Below, one piece after another: positions 44,573-55,013 of a stretch of 64,000 nt of DNA (position 1 is its first letter; each line of letters starts with the position of its first letter). The notes below the pieces were generated by a model, which made no database searches, was not told the DNA's origin, and saw only the letters and a list, made by a program, of their open reading frames with translations. This DNA comes from Mycobacteriales bacterium (GTDB lineage: Bacteria; Actinomycetota; Actinomycetes; Mycobacteriales; SCTD01), in assembly GCA_040902655.1 (NCBI GenBank), contig JBBDWV010000044.1, forward strand, positions 1 to 64,000, written 5' to 3'. A program made the position numbers and the translations under genes.

Positions 44573-45075
44573 CGCGGGTCTACCTGCCGTCCACGCTGCA
44601 CGGGCTGCGCACGCTGCTCGAGGCGGGATCGCTCGGGGAGCCGCCGCTGCCGGGCTATGCCGTCACGGGCGCGCTGCGCGAGTGGTACGCCGAGGGTGAC
44701 GAGGAGGAGCTCGAGTACGCCGTGCTGATGCTCGCGGCGCGGGCGTCGGTCCGGCTGCTGGACCGCGCCCTGCTGCTGTCGCCGGAGCTGCCCCCGCGGC
44801 GGGTGGTCCTCGTTGCCGAGGTCGGTGCGACCGAGCCGGTGCCGGACGTCGACCGGGCCGCCGTGCGGGTGCTCGAACCGGTGCCGCTGCGGCTGGTGCA
44901 GGCGGTCCATGTGGACGGCTCGGACGCCGAGCCCGACGTGCGGGCGGCCGCCGAGGCGCTGGTCGAGGCCGACCTCGGCAGCGAGGACGCGGCGTTCGTC
45001 GTCGAGCAGGCCGACGGCCACGAGCTGCAGTGGTACGCCACCCAGGAGATCGGCCCGCTGCTCGAGCTGGGCTGA
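44569..45075 (+). CDS. DUF6912-type conserved protein
   Basis: This 168-residue protein begins VTRVYLPSTLHGLRTLLEAGSLG, the typical start of the actinobacterial DUF6912 family. The middle has EEELEYAVLMLAARASVRLLD, and the end HELQWYATQEIGPLLEL. The function is unknown. It overlaps the WS/DGAT stop as GTGA, so both are cotranslated, though a link to lipid metabolism is only contextual. Confidence 0.8.
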   Translation: MTRVYLPSTLHGLRTLLEAGSLGEPPLPGYAVTGALREWYAEGDEEELEYAVLMLAARASVRLLDRALLLSPELPPRRVVLVAEVGATEPVPDVDRAAVRVLEPVPLRLVQAVHVDGSDAEPDVRAAAEALVEADLGSEDAAFVVEQADGHELQWYATQEIGPLLELG

Positions 45076-45093
45076 GGGCTGTGCGCTCAGCCC
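45069..45093. terminator. Hairpin spanning two convergent stop codons
   Basis: GGGCTGAG at 45069-45076 pairs perfectly with CTCAGCCC at 45086-45093 over 9 nt. Each arm contains a TGA of the convergent DUF6912 and lipase genes. It is a good candidate for a bidirectional terminator. Confidence 0.55.
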
Positions 45094-45863
45094 ATGGGGC
45101 AGCTCTGCGGCGCCGCGACGTCGTCGACCGAGAGCGCTTGCAGGACCAGTGCCTGCACGACCGGCCCGGTCGGCAGCGTGCCGTGCGTGACCTCCGAACC
45201 GGGACACAGGTCCTGCAGAGCGACGTTGACCGCACCGTCGAGGCGGGCGGACTCGGGGGGCGTCACGACCTCGTCCTGGATGGTCCAGACCGACAGCCAC
45301 TGCGGCCCCGGAGGCGTCTCGTCCCCGGTGCTCAGGTCGTCGAGCAGGTCACTGCCTGGCACCAGCTGCCGGCAGGCCGGCGGGCAGGAGCCGGGTGCGA
45401 AGGCGGCGCCGACCGCGGCGAGCTCGGTGCCGTGGTGGGGAGAGCCCAGCGTGATCACCCGGCGGGCGCTGTGGGCGGCCTCGCGGACCCACAGCCGCGC
45501 GACGATTCCGCCTGCACTGTAGCCGATCACGTCCACAGACGGGGCGCCGGCGGCGAGCGCCGCGTCGGCCGCCACCTGCAGCACCTGCGCCGACGCCCGC
45601 AGGTCGCCGGTGCCGTCGCCGGGCAGCCGCACGACGGTGGCCTCCCGCCCGGTTTCGCGCAGCGAGGTGGCCAGCACCTCGAGCGCGCTGGTCGCACCGC
45701 CGTAGCCCGGTACCAGCAGCACCGGGCCGGGCCGGTCCTGCGGCGCATGTCCCAGCGGCGGCAGTGGGACGCTGCCCGCCGGCAGCCGGGCGAGCAGCGC
45801 CGTCCCGCCGAGGATCACGAGCACCAGCGCGACCGCCTGCAGCAGCCGTCGGGAGGGGCTCAC
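45087..45863 (-). CDS. Membrane-anchored lipase/alpha-beta hydrolase
   Basis: The 258-residue protein has an N-terminal hydrophobic segment (LLQAVALVLVILGGTALLA) and an extracytoplasmic alpha/beta-hydrolase domain. Features are PVLLVPGYGGATSALEVLA, the nucleophile elbow GYSAGG, and a PHHGTELA segment as in triacylglycerol lipases of the LipA/EstA type. Cysteines in SCPPACRQLVPGS and the late CPGSE may form disulfides. I chose GTG 45863, preceded by a Pro-rich non-conserved region. It diverges from pruA. Confidence 0.85.
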   Translation of the reverse strand: MSPSRRLLQAVALVLVILGGTALLARLPAGSVPLPPLGHAPQDRPGPVLLVPGYGGATSALEVLATSLRETGREATVVRLPGDGTGDLRASAQVLQVAADAALAAGAPSVDVIGYSAGGIVARLWVREAAHSARRVITLGSPHHGTELAAVGAAFAPGSCPPACRQLVPGSDLLDDLSTGDETPPGPQWLSVWTIQDEVVTPPESARLDGAVNVALQDLCPGSEVTHGTLPTGPVVQALVLQALSVDDVAAPQSCPMG

Positions 45864-45918
45864 GAGGCCCGGAGCAGGGCGTGGCGCACACTGTGACGCT
45901 AGCCCGGGCCGTGACAGC

Positions 45919-47556
45919 ATGGCCGTCGTGGACGTCGTCAGCTTCGTACCGCCGCCGCTCAACGAGCCGGTCCGGACGTACGCCCCCGGCAGCTCGGAGC
46001 GGGCGTCGCTCCAGGCGCGGCTGAAGGAGCTGGGCAGCACCCCGGTCGACCTGACGATGACCGTCGACGGCGAGCAGCGCGTCGGCGGCGGGACGCCGAT
46101 CGACGTCGTGCAGCCGCACCGGCACGCCGCCGTCCTCGGCACCACCCGCGAGGCGACACCGGCCGATGTCCGGTCCGCCGTCGACGCCGCGCTGGCTGCC
46201 GCACCGGCCTGGCGCGCGACGTCCTACGACGACCGGGCCGCCGTCCTGCTGCGCGCCGCCGAGCTGCTGGCCGGGCCGTGGCGCGACACCCTGAACGCCG
46301 CCACGATGCTCGGCCAGAGCAAAACGGTCGTGCAGGCCGAGGTCGACAGTGCCTGCGAACTGATCGACTTCCTGCGCTTCAACGTGTCCTTCGGCCGCCG
46401 GGTGCTCGAGGAGCAGCCGAGGTCCTCTCCCGGGGTGTGGAACCGGATGGACCACCGGCCGCTCGAGGGGTTCGTCCTCGCGATCACGCCGTTCAACTTC
46501 ACCGCCATCGCCGGCAACCTGCCGCTGGCACCCGCCCTGATGGGCAACACCGTCGTCTGGAAGCCCTCGCCCACCCAGCAACTCGCCGCGCACTTCACGA
46601 TGCGGCTGCTCGAGGCGGCTGGGCTCCCGCCCGGCGTCGTCAACCTGGTCACCGGCAACGGGGCGGCGGTCTCCGAGGTCGCCGTGCCGCACCCGGAGCT
46701 GGCCGGCATCCACTTCACCGGGTCGACCGCGACGTTCCGGCAGTTGTGGCAGGCCGTGGCCGCGAACCTGCCGGCGTACCGGAGCTATCCGCGCCTGGTC
46801 GGCGAGACCGGTGGCAAGGACTTCGTGCTCGCGCACCCCTCCGCCGACGTCGGTACGCTCGAAGTCGCTCTGGTACGAGGCGCTTTCGAGTACCAAGGCC
46901 AGAAGTGCTCGGCGGCCTCGAGGGCGTATGTCCCACGCTCGCTGTGGGAGGCAGGGCTGCGCGACTCGCTCGCCGACCAGGTGCGTTCGCTGTCCTACGG
47001 TGATGTCAGCGACCTGCGGCACTTCGGCGGCGCGGTCATCGACCGGCGCGCCTGGGACCGGCTGTCGGCGGTCCTGCGCGGTGCGGCGCAGGACCCCGCG
47101 CTGGAGGTGCTGGCGGGAGGGAAGGCCGACGACGCCGAGGGTTTCTTCGTCGAGCCGACCCTCCTGGCGGGTCAGGACCCGACGCACGAGGCCTTCTCCC
47201 GCGAGTACTTCGGGCCCGTGCTCGCCCTGCACGTCTACGACGACGGGGACTGGGACCGCACACTGGACCTGGTCGACGAGACGGCTCCCTACGCGCTGAC
47301 CGGCGCACTGATCGCCGACGACCCGTACGCCGTGGCGCAGGCCACCGAGCGGTTGCGCTTCACGGCCGGAAACTTCTACGTCAACGACAAGCCGACCGGC
47401 TCCGTCGTCGGCCAGCAGCCCTTCGGCGGTGCCCGGCAGAGCGGTACCAACGACAAGGCGGGTTCGGTGCTGAACCTGCTGCGCTGGACCTCGCCGCGCA
47501 CGCTGAAGACCACCTTCGTGCCGCCGCGTGAGCACACCTACCCGCACATGGGATGA
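45919..47556 (+). CDS. pruA: 1-pyrroline-5-carboxylate dehydrogenase
   Basis: This 545-residue enzyme oxidises pyrroline-5-carboxylate to glutamate in proline catabolism. Family features are LNEPVRTYAPGSSERASLQARL at the N-terminus, AITPFNFTAIAGNLPLAPALMGN, the Glu of RLVGETGGKDF, the catalytic Cys in YQGQKCSAASR, and the ending HMG. Size and motifs fit PruA rather than general aldehyde dehydrogenases. ATG 45919 was used; GTG 45928 is possible. No proline dehydrogenase gene is in the window. Confidence 0.95.
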   Translation: MAVVDVVSFVPPPLNEPVRTYAPGSSERASLQARLKELGSTPVDLTMTVDGEQRVGGGTPIDVVQPHRHAAVLGTTREATPADVRSAVDAALAAAPAWRATSYDDRAAVLLRAAELLAGPWRDTLNAATMLGQSKTVVQAEVDSACELIDFLRFNVSFGRRVLEEQPRSSPGVWNRMDHRPLEGFVLAITPFNFTAIAGNLPLAPALMGNTVVWKPSPTQQLAAHFTMRLLEAAGLPPGVVNLVTGNGAAVSEVAVPHPELAGIHFTGSTATFRQLWQAVAANLPAYRSYPRLVGETGGKDFVLAHPSADVGTLEVALVRGAFEYQGQKCSAASRAYVPRSLWEAGLRDSLADQVRSLSYGDVSDLRHFGGAVIDRRAWDRLSAVLRGAAQDPALEVLAGGKADDAEGFFVEPTLLAGQDPTHEAFSREYFGPVLALHVYDDGDWDRTLDLVDETAPYALTGALIADDPYAVAQATERLRFTAGNFYVNDKPTGSVVGQQPFGGARQSGTNDKAGSVLNLLRWTSPRTLKTTFVPPREHTYPHMG

Positions 47557-47598
47557 CCTCCGTCGTCGGCGTGACGGACCGCGGGCTCGCGTCGAGGA

Positions 47599-48900
47599 TC
47601 ACGAGCGCCGCTCGTCGCCCTCGAGGCCGTCGAGCAGCCCGGCCACGTCGTCCAGGGCCAGCCCGGCTGTGCCCATGTCGGAGGACTGCTGCCGGAACGG
47701 CGCGACCGGCGGCTGCTGGGCCAGGCCCTGGCGCAGCACCCGCCGGGCCACCGTCATGAGCAGCGCCGACCCGAGCAGGGCGAGCGCCGCCACCGACCAG
47801 GCGACCCGGTAGGAGAAGGCCTCGACCAGCAGCCCGAACAGCAGCGGCCCCGTCGCACCGCCGGCGAAGATGCCGGTCTGCGTGATGCTGGTGGCGATGG
47901 CGGGCGCAGCCGGGTTGAGGCGCACGACGGCGAAGGTGAGCAGGCCCGGCCAGCTCCAGCCGAGGCCGAAGGCCAGCGCCGTCCCCGGTACCAGCATCGG
48001 CACCGACGTGGTCGCCAGCAGGGCCATCCCGACCGCCCCGGTACCGATCATGGCGATGACGACCGCCAGGTGGCCGCCCTCGCGCGCGTCCGCCCGCCAG
48101 CCGGCGAGCAGCCGGACGATGACCCCGAGCGCGCTCCCGCCGGCGAGCAGCAGCCCGGCGGAGCCGGTGGACAGCCCGACCGAGACGGCCGACTCGACCA
48201 GGAAGGCGCCGAGGGCGTTCGCGGCGCCCGAGGCGAGGGCGCCGGCCAGACTCAGCAGCGCCAGGACGCGGACGGCAGTGTCCCCCGTACGGTCGGCCCG
48301 CGGGCTCGGTGCCGCATCCGGCCGCGCGGCTCGGGGAACCAGCGGGAGGTAGACCAGCGCCAGCAGCGCGGTCCCGAGGAAGGCCGCCCGCCAGCCCAGC
48401 GTCAGTCCGACGGCGGGCACGGCCAGCCCCGCGATCAGCGTGGCGGCGGGTACCGCGGACTGCTTCACGCCGAAGGCCAAGCCCTGGCGGGCGACCGGGA
48501 CGGCCCGGGCCAGCGCCTGGTTACTGCCGATCTGGGCGAGCGAGTTGGCCACGCCCGCGACGGACAGCGCCACCAGCAGCACGGCGTACGACCCGGCCAG
48601 CGCCATGGCGACCAACGCGGCGGCCGACAGGAAGGCGCCCAGGATCGTCGTCGACCGTGCACCGAGCCGGTGCGCGACCCGGCCGGCCGGTACGGCGGTC
48701 ACCGCTGCCACCGCGAAGAAGGTGCTGACCGCGAGGCCGAGCTGCAGCTCACCGAAGCCCAGCTCACCGCGTACAAGCACCGCGAGGCCGCCCAGCAGGA
48801 ACACCGGCAGGGACGCCAGCACCGTCGACAGCGCGGCGGCGGCAACGGTGCGACCGACGGCCGCCGGCGGAGCCTGGGCGGCGCGGCCGGCGCCGGTCAC
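47599..48900 (-). CDS. MFS transporter
   Basis: This 433-residue protein has about twelve hydrophobic helices and the MFS loop motif [17 protein letters not shown] after helix 2. The substrate is not evident. The GTG start overlaps the fumarase stop as GTGA, so export or import of a dicarboxylate or a related acid is possible by context only. It converges on pruA. Confidence 0.88.
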   Translation of the reverse strand: MTGAGRAAQAPPAAVGRTVAAAALSTVLASLPVFLLGGLAVLVRGELGFGELQLGLAVSTFFAVAAVTAVPAGRVAHRLGARSTTILGAFLSAAALVAMALAGSYAVLLVALSVAGVANSLAQIGSNQALARAVPVARQGLAFGVKQSAVPAATLIAGLAVPAVGLTLGWRAAFLGTALLALVYLPLVPRAARPDAAPSPRADRTGDTAVRVLALLSLAGALASGAANALGAFLVESAVSVGLSTGSAGLLLAGGSALGVIVRLLAGWRADAREGGHLAVVIAMIGTGAVGMALLATTSVPMLVPGTALAFGLGWSWPGLLTFAVVRLNPAAPAIATSITQTGIFAGGATGPLLFGLLVEAFSYRVAWSVAALALLGSALLMTVARRVLRQGLAQQPPVAPFRQQSSDMGTAGLALDDVAGLLDGLEGDERRS

Positions 48901-50570
48901 GGGGCTGCCGGCGGGGCGCCCTCGGGTGGGCGGCTGCCGATGGTGACCGGCGTCCCGGTGTCCTGCGGCGCGTAGAAGTCGTTGCCCTTGTCGTCGACGA
49001 CCACGAAGGCGGGGAAGTCCTCGACCTCGATCCGCCAGACCGCTTCCATGCCCAGCTCGGGGTATTCCAGCAGCTCCACCTTGCGGATGCAGTCCTGGGC
49101 CAGCCGGGCCGCCGGTCCGCCCACCGAGGCCAGGTAGAAGCCGCCGTGCTCCCGGCAGGACTCGGTCACCTGCCGGCTGCGATTGCCCTTGGCCAGCATC
49201 ACCAGCGAACCGCCGGCGGCCTGCAGCCGCGGCACGTAACCGTCCATCCGGCCGGCCGTCGTCGGCCCGAAGGACCCGGACACCATGCCCTCCGGAGTCT
49301 TGGCCGGGCCGGCGTAGTAGACGGCGTGCTCGCGCAGGTAGGCCGGCAGTGGCTGCCCGGCGTCCAGCAGCTCACCGAACTTCGCGTGCGCGATGTCGCG
49401 GGCGACCACCAGCGGGCCGGTCAGCGACACCCGCGTCGTGACGGGGAGACGGGACAGCTGCGCGCGGACGGCGTCCAGCGGCTGGTCGAGGTCGATCCGC
49501 AGGACGTCGCCGCCGAGCTGCTCGTCGGTCACCTCGGGCAGGTAGTGCGCCGGGTCGGCCTCCAGCTCCTCGAGCCAGACGCCGTCGGCATCGATCCGGG
49601 CCCGGGCCTGCCGGTCCGCGGAGCAGGACACGGCGATCGCGACCGGGCAGGACCCGCCGTGGCGGGGCAGCCGCACGACCCGGACGTCGTGGCAGAACCA
49701 CTTCCCGCCGAACTGCGCGCCGAGGCCGATCTGCCGGGTGATCTCGTGCACCTGCGCCTCGAGCTCGAGGTCGCGGAAGCCGTGGCCGCCGGGCGAGCCG
49801 GTGACGGGCAGGGTGTCGAGGTAGCGCGCGCTGGCCAGCTTCGCGGTCTTGAGCGCGTACTCCGCGCTGGTCCCGCCGATCACGACGGCGAGGTGGTACG
49901 GGGGGCAGGCAGCCGTACCGAGCGAGGCGATCTTCTCCTGCAGGAAGCGCAGCATCGAGGCGGGATTCAGCAGCGCCTTGGTCTCCTGGTAGAGGAAGGA
50001 CTTGTTGGCCGAGCCGCCGCCCTTGGCCATGAACAGGAAGTCGTACGCCGCGCCGTCACCGGCCTGCAGCTCGATCTGCGCGGGCAGGTTGCTGCCGGTG
50101 TTGACCTCGTCCCACATGGTCAGCGGGGCGAGCTGTGAGTAGCGCAGGTTGAGCGAGGTGTAGGCGTCGAAGATCCCGCGCGACAGGTGCTCGGCGTCCC
50201 GCCCCTCGGTCAGGACCTGCTGCCCGCGGGTCCCGAGCACGATCGCGGTCCCGGTGTCCTGGCACATCGGGAGCACCCCGCCGGAGGCGATGGCGGCGTT
50301 GCGGAGCAGGTCCAGCGCCACGAACCGGTCGTTGGGCGAGCTCTCCGGATCGTCGTGGATGTGCCGCAGCGAGGCCAGGTGCGACGGCCGCAGCAGGTGG
50401 GAGATGTCGCGCAGCGCTGCGCGGGCCAGCAACCGCAGCGCCTCGGGGTCGACCTGCAGGAAGTCACGGCCGAGCACGGAGACGGTCGACACGCCGTCGG
50501 CGGTGAGCAGCCGGTACGGGGTGGCGCCCGGCGTGACCGGGAGCAGCGGCGTGTAGCTGAAGTCGGGCAC
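48897..50570 (-). CDS. Class I fumarate hydratase
   Basis: This 557-residue iron-sulfur fumarase interconverts fumarate and malate. The three cluster cysteines are in [21 protein letters not shown] and [10 protein letters not shown]. The C-terminal beta domain is fused, with [18 protein letters not shown], as in FumA/FumB. Class I enzymes can also hydrate mesaconate, which would fit the C5-acid genes 5 kb to the right. It is coupled to the MFS gene. Whether it is the sole fumarase is unknown. Confidence 0.95.
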   Translation of the reverse strand: MPDFSYTPLLPVTPGATPYRLLTADGVSTVSVLGRDFLQVDPEALRLLARAALRDISHLLRPSHLASLRHIHDDPESSPNDRFVALDLLRNAAIASGGVLPMCQDTGTAIVLGTRGQQVLTEGRDAEHLSRGIFDAYTSLNLRYSQLAPLTMWDEVNTGSNLPAQIELQAGDGAAYDFLFMAKGGGSANKSFLYQETKALLNPASMLRFLQEKIASLGTAACPPYHLAVVIGGTSAEYALKTAKLASARYLDTLPVTGSPGGHGFRDLELEAQVHEITRQIGLGAQFGGKWFCHDVRVVRLPRHGGSCPVAIAVSCSADRQARARIDADGVWLEELEADPAHYLPEVTDEQLGGDVLRIDLDQPLDAVRAQLSRLPVTTRVSLTGPLVVARDIAHAKFGELLDAGQPLPAYLREHAVYYAGPAKTPEGMVSGSFGPTTAGRMDGYVPRLQAAGGSLVMLAKGNRSRQVTESCREHGGFYLASVGGPAARLAQDCIRKVELLEYPELGMEAVWRIEVEDFPAFVVVDDKGNDFYAPQDTGTPVTIGSRPPEGAPPAAP

Positions 50571-50637
50571 GTCGGGTCCTTCGGGGAGAGAACGGGTGGC
50601 CGGCCCGCCGGCTGCGGCCGAGGGCTGCGGCCGTGGA

Positions 50638-51789
50638 CTACAGTCCGCCGCGCTTGACCAGCTGCGCGGCGATCACGTTGCGCTGGATCTCGTTGGTGCC
50701 CTCGCCGACGATCATCAGCGGGGCGTCGCGGAAGTACCGCTCCACGTCGAACTCGGTGGAGTAGCCGTAGCCGCCGTGCACCCGAATAGCGCTGAGCGTG
50801 ATCTCGGCCGCGGCCTCGGACGCGAACAGCTTGGCCATGCCGGCCTCGAGGTCCGAGCGGGCGCCGGAGTCGTAGGTGCGGGCGGCGTGCTGGACGAGCT
50901 GCTGGGCCGCCGCCAGTTTGGTGGCCATGTCGGCCAGCAGGTTGCCGACCGACTGGTGCTGCCAGATCGGCTTGCCGAAGCTCTCCCGCTCCTGGGCGTA
51001 CTTCAGCGAGTCCTCCAGGGCTGCCCGGGCGACGCCGGTCGCCCGGGCAGCCACCTGGATCCGGCCCACCTCGAGCCCCTTCATGAACTGGGTGAAGCCC
51101 TTGCCCTCCACGCCGCCGAGCACCGAGCTCTGCGGCGTGCGGTAGTCGCTGAAGGACAGCTCGCAGCTCTCCACGCCCTTGTAGCCCAGCTTGGGCAGGT
51201 CGCGCGAGACCTCGAGACCCGGGCCGTGCTCGCACAGCAGGATGCTCATGCCGCGGTGCGGGGGGTCGGCCTGCGGGTCGGTGCGCACCAGCACCGCGAG
51301 CAGTGCCGAGCGCCGGGCGTTGGTGATCCAGGTCTTGGTGCCGTTGACGAGGTAGTCCTCGCCGTCCTTGCGCGCCGTCGTGCGCAGCGCCTGCAGGTCC
51401 GAGCCGCCGCCGGGCTCGGTGAGGGCCATCGTCGCGCGCACCTCGCCGGTCGCCATCAGCGGGAGGTAGTGCGCCTTCTGCTCCTCCGTGCCGTGCGCGA
51501 GCAGCAGCTTGGACACCACGGTGTGGCCGCCCATCGCGCCCGCGAGGGTCATCCAGCCACGGGCCAGCTCCTCGGTGACCATCGCGTAGCACGGGGTCGA
51601 CACCGCGACGTGGCCGTACGGCTCGGGGATGGCGAGCCCGAAGATGCCCATCTCCTTCATCTGCTCGATGAGGGCCTCGGGGTAGGCATTGGCGTGCTCG
51701 AGGTCGCTGGCGACCGGCTTGACCCCCTTGTCCACGAAGTCGCGGACGAGCTCGACGATCTGCTGCTCTTCACTGCTCAGTTCGGTCAT
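50638..51789 (-). CDS. Acyl-CoA dehydrogenase
   Basis: This 383-residue acyl-CoA dehydrogenase is of the common type. It has [38 protein letters not shown], the FAD-binding [36 protein letters not shown], and the catalytic-base motif [12 protein letters not shown]. It starts 16 bp downstream of the CaiB gene on the same strand and is probably in its operon. A methylsuccinyl-CoA, glutaryl-CoA or branched-chain substrate would fit, but the sequence does not decide. Confidence 0.92.
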   Translation of the reverse strand: MTELSSEEQQIVELVRDFVDKGVKPVASDLEHANAYPEALIEQMKEMGIFGLAIPEPYGHVAVSTPCYAMVTEELARGWMTLAGAMGGHTVVSKLLLAHGTEEQKAHYLPLMATGEVRATMALTEPGGGSDLQALRTTARKDGEDYLVNGTKTWITNARRSALLAVLVRTDPQADPPHRGMSILLCEHGPGLEVSRDLPKLGYKGVESCELSFSDYRTPQSSVLGGVEGKGFTQFMKGLEVGRIQVAARATGVARAALEDSLKYAQERESFGKPIWQHQSVGNLLADMATKLAAAQQLVQHAARTYDSGARSDLEAGMAKLFASEAAAEITLSAIRVHGGYGYSTEFDVERYFRDAPLMIVGEGTNEIQRNVIAAQLVKRGGL

Positions 51790-51805
51790 GTGGTCCTCCG
51801 GGAGC

Positions 51806-52987
51806 TCATACGGCGCCGTTCTGGCGCAGGCGGGTGATCCGCTCCTCGTCGTAGCCGAGGGAGGTGAGGATCGCGTGGGTGTGCTCGCCGAGAGCGGGCA
51901 CCGGGTCCATGCGGGGGTCGACCCCGTGGATGGAGGTGGGCGGCAGCAGAGCGCGGATCGGTCCGCCCGGGGTGTCCACCTGCCGCCAGCGCTCGCGGCC
52001 GGCGAGGACCGGGTGGTCCAGCAGTCCCTGGACGGAGTTGACGCTGGCGTGCGCGACGTCCGCGGCGGACAGCAGCTCGCCGGCCTGGGCCTCCGTCAGC
52101 TGACCGAACCGGCCATTGATCAGCGCGTTCAGCGCCGCGCGGTTCGCGACCCGGTCGGAGTTGCGGGCGAAGCGCGGGTCGTCGGCCACGCCGGCGTCGC
52201 CGAGCACCACCCGGCACAGGGCGCGCCACTCGCGGTCGTTCTGCACCGCGACGAGCACGACGCCGCCGTCACCGGCGGTGTAGGGGCCGTAGGGGGCGAT
52301 GGTGGCGTGCTCGATGCCGACCCGGTCGGGCTGCCGGCCGGAGCCCTCGGTGTAGTAGAGCGGCGAGCCCATCCACTCGGCGAGCGCCTCGAACAGCGAG
52401 ACCTCCAGCGCCGGCGCCACGCCGGTGTTCGCGCGCTGCAGCAGGGCGGTGAGAATGCCGCTGTAGGCGTACATCCCGGCGGCGATGTCGGCCACCGAGA
52501 TGCCGGCCTTGGCGGGGGACTCCGGCGGTCCGGTGAGCGAGACCAGCCCGGCCTCGCACTGCACGAGCAGGTCGTAGGCCTTGTGGTCCCACCACGGGCC
52601 GGTGCTGCCGAAGCCGGTCACGTCGCAGACGATCAGCCTCGGGTGGCGGGTCTGCAGCGTCGCCGCGTCCAGCCCCAGCCGCTTGGCCGCGCCGGGCGCG
52701 AGGTTCTGCACGAAGACATCGGCGTCCTCGAGCAGGCGGTCGACGACGGCGAGGCCTTCGGGTGACTTGAGGTCGCAGGTCAGCGACTCCTTCGACCGGT
52801 TGATCCAGACGAAGTAGCTGGACTGCCCCTGGATCGACTCGTCGTAGCCGCGGGCGAAGTCGCCCGCCTCCGGCCGCTCGACCTTGATGACCCGCGCGCC
52901 GAGGTCGGCGAGCTGGCGGGTCGCGAAGGGGGCCGCGACCGCCTGCTCGATCGTCACGACGGTGATGCCGTCCAGCGGAAGTGCCAT
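51806..52987 (-). CDS. CaiB/BaiF-type CoA-transferase, mesaconyl/itaconyl-type candidate
   Basis: This third CaiB-family enzyme has 393 residues. Its N-terminal region is VTIEQAVAAPFATRQLADLGARVIKVERPEAGDFARGYDES, a variant seen in transferases acting on C4/C5 dicarboxylates. The catalytic Asp is probably in GISVADIAAGMYAYSG. ATGA overlap couples it to MmgE/PrpD upstream. With CitE and MaoC genes diverging from the same regulatory region, an itaconate, mesaconate or citramalate CoA-transferase is the leading inference. Confidence 0.9.
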   Translation of the reverse strand: MALPLDGITVVTIEQAVAAPFATRQLADLGARVIKVERPEAGDFARGYDESIQGQSSYFVWINRSKESLTCDLKSPEGLAVVDRLLEDADVFVQNLAPGAAKRLGLDAATLQTRHPRLIVCDVTGFGSTGPWWDHKAYDLLVQCEAGLVSLTGPPESPAKAGISVADIAAGMYAYSGILTALLQRANTGVAPALEVSLFEALAEWMGSPLYYTEGSGRQPDRVGIEHATIAPYGPYTAGDGGVVLVAVQNDREWRALCRVVLGDAGVADDPRFARNSDRVANRAALNALINGRFGQLTEAQAGELLSAADVAHASVNSVQGLLDHPVLAGRERWRQVDTPGGPIRALLPPTSIHGVDPRMDPVPALGEHTHAILTSLGYDEERITRLRQNGAV

Positions 52988-54195
52988 CAGCCGACCCGTG
53001 CCGGTGTGCGGGGGGCCAGCCGTGCGCGCAGCAGGCCGGCGGCGTCGGCCCACGTGGCGGCGAGCACCTCCTCGGCGAGAGGGCCGGCGCAGTCCCGCAC
53101 CTTGGCGGCCATCTCCGGCCCGCTCGGCGGGCGGCCCGGCGCCCCGGGCGGCACCTCCAGCACGGTGCGGACGGTCGAGCCGTCGCGCAGGTCCAGCTCC
53201 ACCTCGCAGGTCCCGGCCAGCAGCCAGTCCCCGCCGTCGGTCAGCTCGACCTCGACCGCCTCGGCGAGACGGACCGCCTCGGGACGCCGGACGGCCTCGT
53301 CCTCGAAGCTGGCGAAGCCGGGGAAGCTGTCCAGCAGCGCGGCGGCCACGGCGTACTCCAGGCTGAACTTGCCCTCGAGGCCGGTGGTCGGGTGGGAGTG
53401 GATCAGCGGCTGGACCGTGCCGGCGGGCGTGCGCAGCCGGACGCGCACGACGTCGCGGGCGGCCAGCCCGGTCTCGCGTACCGCGGCGATCGGCCGCTGC
53501 ATCGCGTAGCAGCACGGGTGCACCTTCACGGCCAGCCCGCCGGGGACGGCCGGGCCGGACAGGTCGAGGCGGGCCGGGTCGCCGCCCACCAGGGCGAGCC
53601 ACTGGTCCAGTGCGGTCGGGTCGGCCGACGCTCCGGCCGCCGCCAGCCGCGCCGCCCGGACCCCCGCGTCAGCCGCGAAGCCCACCTGCAGCGACTTGGC
53701 GTGCGTCCCGAAGGCACGCTGGACGCCGCCGGCCGCCGGCAACGCCAGCGCCATCGCCCGGGCGGTCGCCTCGGCGTCGAGCCCGAGCGCCACCGACGCC
53801 GCGACCGCGGCGGCCGGCGCCCCGGCGGTGCAGGTGGCGTGCCAGCCGGCCGAGTAGTGCGGCCAGCCCAGCGCGGTGCCCAGGCGCGCCATCACCCCGG
53901 CGCCCGCCAGGTAGGCGCGGGCGTCCCCGCCGACCGCGAGGGCCGCCGGGACGCAGACCACGCTGATGTGGGTGGTGGACTCCATGTGCAGGTCGTCGAA
54001 GTCCAGCACGTGCCCGAGCGTGGCCCAGCGGGCCGGCTCGGACAGCTCCTCGACGACCGGGACGATCGGGTGCTCCCGGGCGGCGACCGCCACGGCGAGC
54101 ACGTCCAGCAGCGACCGGTCGGCCAGGGCGAGGTCCTGCGGTGTGGGTGCGAGCGTGGTGGCCCAGCGGGCCAGCTCGACGGCCGGGTGCGGCAC
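52987..54195 (-). CDS. MmgE/PrpD-family protein
   Basis: The MmgE/PrpD family includes 2-methylcitrate dehydratase and cis-aconitate decarboxylase. The 402-residue protein has GHVLDFDDLHMESTTHISV, a good family motif, then GWHATCTAGAPAAAVAASVALGLD and VKVHPCCYAMQRPIAAV. It is about 40-50 residues shorter than usual, with a compact N-terminal region before the DFDD motif. GTG 54195 follows GGAGGAACC. In this operon it could make or consume an unsaturated C5-C6 acid; decarboxylation of cis-aconitate to itaconate is one possibility. Confidence 0.87.
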   Translation of the reverse strand: MPHPAVELARWATTLAPTPQDLALADRSLLDVLAVAVAAREHPIVPVVEELSEPARWATLGHVLDFDDLHMESTTHISVVCVPAALAVGGDARAYLAGAGVMARLGTALGWPHYSAGWHATCTAGAPAAAVAASVALGLDAEATARAMALALPAAGGVQRAFGTHAKSLQVGFAADAGVRAARLAAAGASADPTALDQWLALVGGDPARLDLSGPAVPGGLAVKVHPCCYAMQRPIAAVRETGLAARDVVRVRLRTPAGTVQPLIHSHPTTGLEGKFSLEYAVAAALLDSFPGFASFEDEAVRRPEAVRLAEAVEVELTDGGDWLLAGTCEVELDLRDGSTVRTVLEVPPGAPGRPPSGPEMAAKVRDCAGPLAEEVLAATWADAAGLLRARLAPRTPARVG

Positions 54196-54236
54196 GGTTC
54201 CTCCAGGGGTGGACGGGAGTCGGGGCGGGTGATGTG

Positions 54237-54986
54237 TCAGCTGCCGGAACGGCGCAGCCGGACCCGGTAGGAGTAGCGGTCGGGGTGGAACCAGTTCGTG
54301 GCGAGCTCGACCGGCCGCGACGTGCTGTCGGTGTAGATCCGGTCGATCCGCAGGACGCACCCGCCCTCGGGGGTACCGAGCACGTCGGCCGCCTCGGCGG
54401 GGACGGCATGGACGCTGATGCTCTGATCGGCCTCGAGCACCGGGTCGGCGAGCCGGTCGTCGAGCAGGCCGAGGACGGTGTGCTCGCTGGTGGCCCCTAC
54501 CTCCTGCAGCTCGGGGACGTCGGTCAGCAGCCGCCCCACGTCCAGCGGCAGGTGCACCTGGGTGAAGCACAGCGGCACGCCGTCGTGCAGCCGCCGGAAG
54601 CTGACGCTGCAGACGACGTCGCTGTCGAGCCGCAGCCGCCCGGCGGCGGCCAGATCCACCCGGCGCTGCAGCGGGAGCACGAGCTCCAGCCGAGTGTCCA
54701 GGGACAGCGCCATGAGGTCCTCGACGGAGCCGAACTGACGCACGTAGCGGGAGTCCCGCGGCGCCGGGAACGTGCCGCGACCGGCGATCCGGTAGATCAG
54801 CCCCTCGCTCACCAGGTCCAGCATCGCGCGCCGGACCGTCTGCCGGCTCAGGCCGTGGCTGAGGGCGAGCTCGGCCTCGGTGGGCAGCCGGCCACTGTCG
54901 CCGTAGCGACCTTCGAGCAGCGCGGCGCGTAGCTCGCGGGCCAGCGCCCGGTAGGCGCTCTCCTCGTGGCCGGTGCGGACGGGAAC
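54237..54986 (-). CDS. GntR-family regulator, HutC type
   Basis: The protein has a GntR winged helix (SAYRALARELRAALLEGRYGDSGRLPTEAELA, then SRQTVRRAMLDLVSEGLIYRI) and a UTRA/HutC effector domain ending FHPDRYSYRVRLRR. It lies between the leftward and rightward C5-acid genes and probably controls both through a palindrome upstream. No ATG, GTG or TTG is in frame near the expected start. The best site is a GTT at 54986, 4 nt after GAGGAGA; a CTG at 54944 would cut helix 1. The start is therefore unresolved. Confidence 0.82.
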   Translation of the reverse strand, partial: VPVRTGHEESAYRALARELRAALLEGRYGDSGRLPTEAELALSHGLSRQTVRRAMLDLVSEGLIYRIAGRGTFPAPRDSRYVRQFGSVEDLMALSLDTRLELVLPLQRRVDLAAAGRLRLDSDVVCSVSFRRLHDGVPLCFTQVHLPLDVGRLLTDVPELQEVGATSEHTVLGLLDDRLADPVLEADQSISVHAVPAEAADVLGTPEGGCVLRIDRIYTDSTSRPVELATNWFHPDRYSYRVRLRRSGS

Positions 54987-55013
54987 GGCTTCTCCTCGGG
55001 GGTACCGTGTGGC

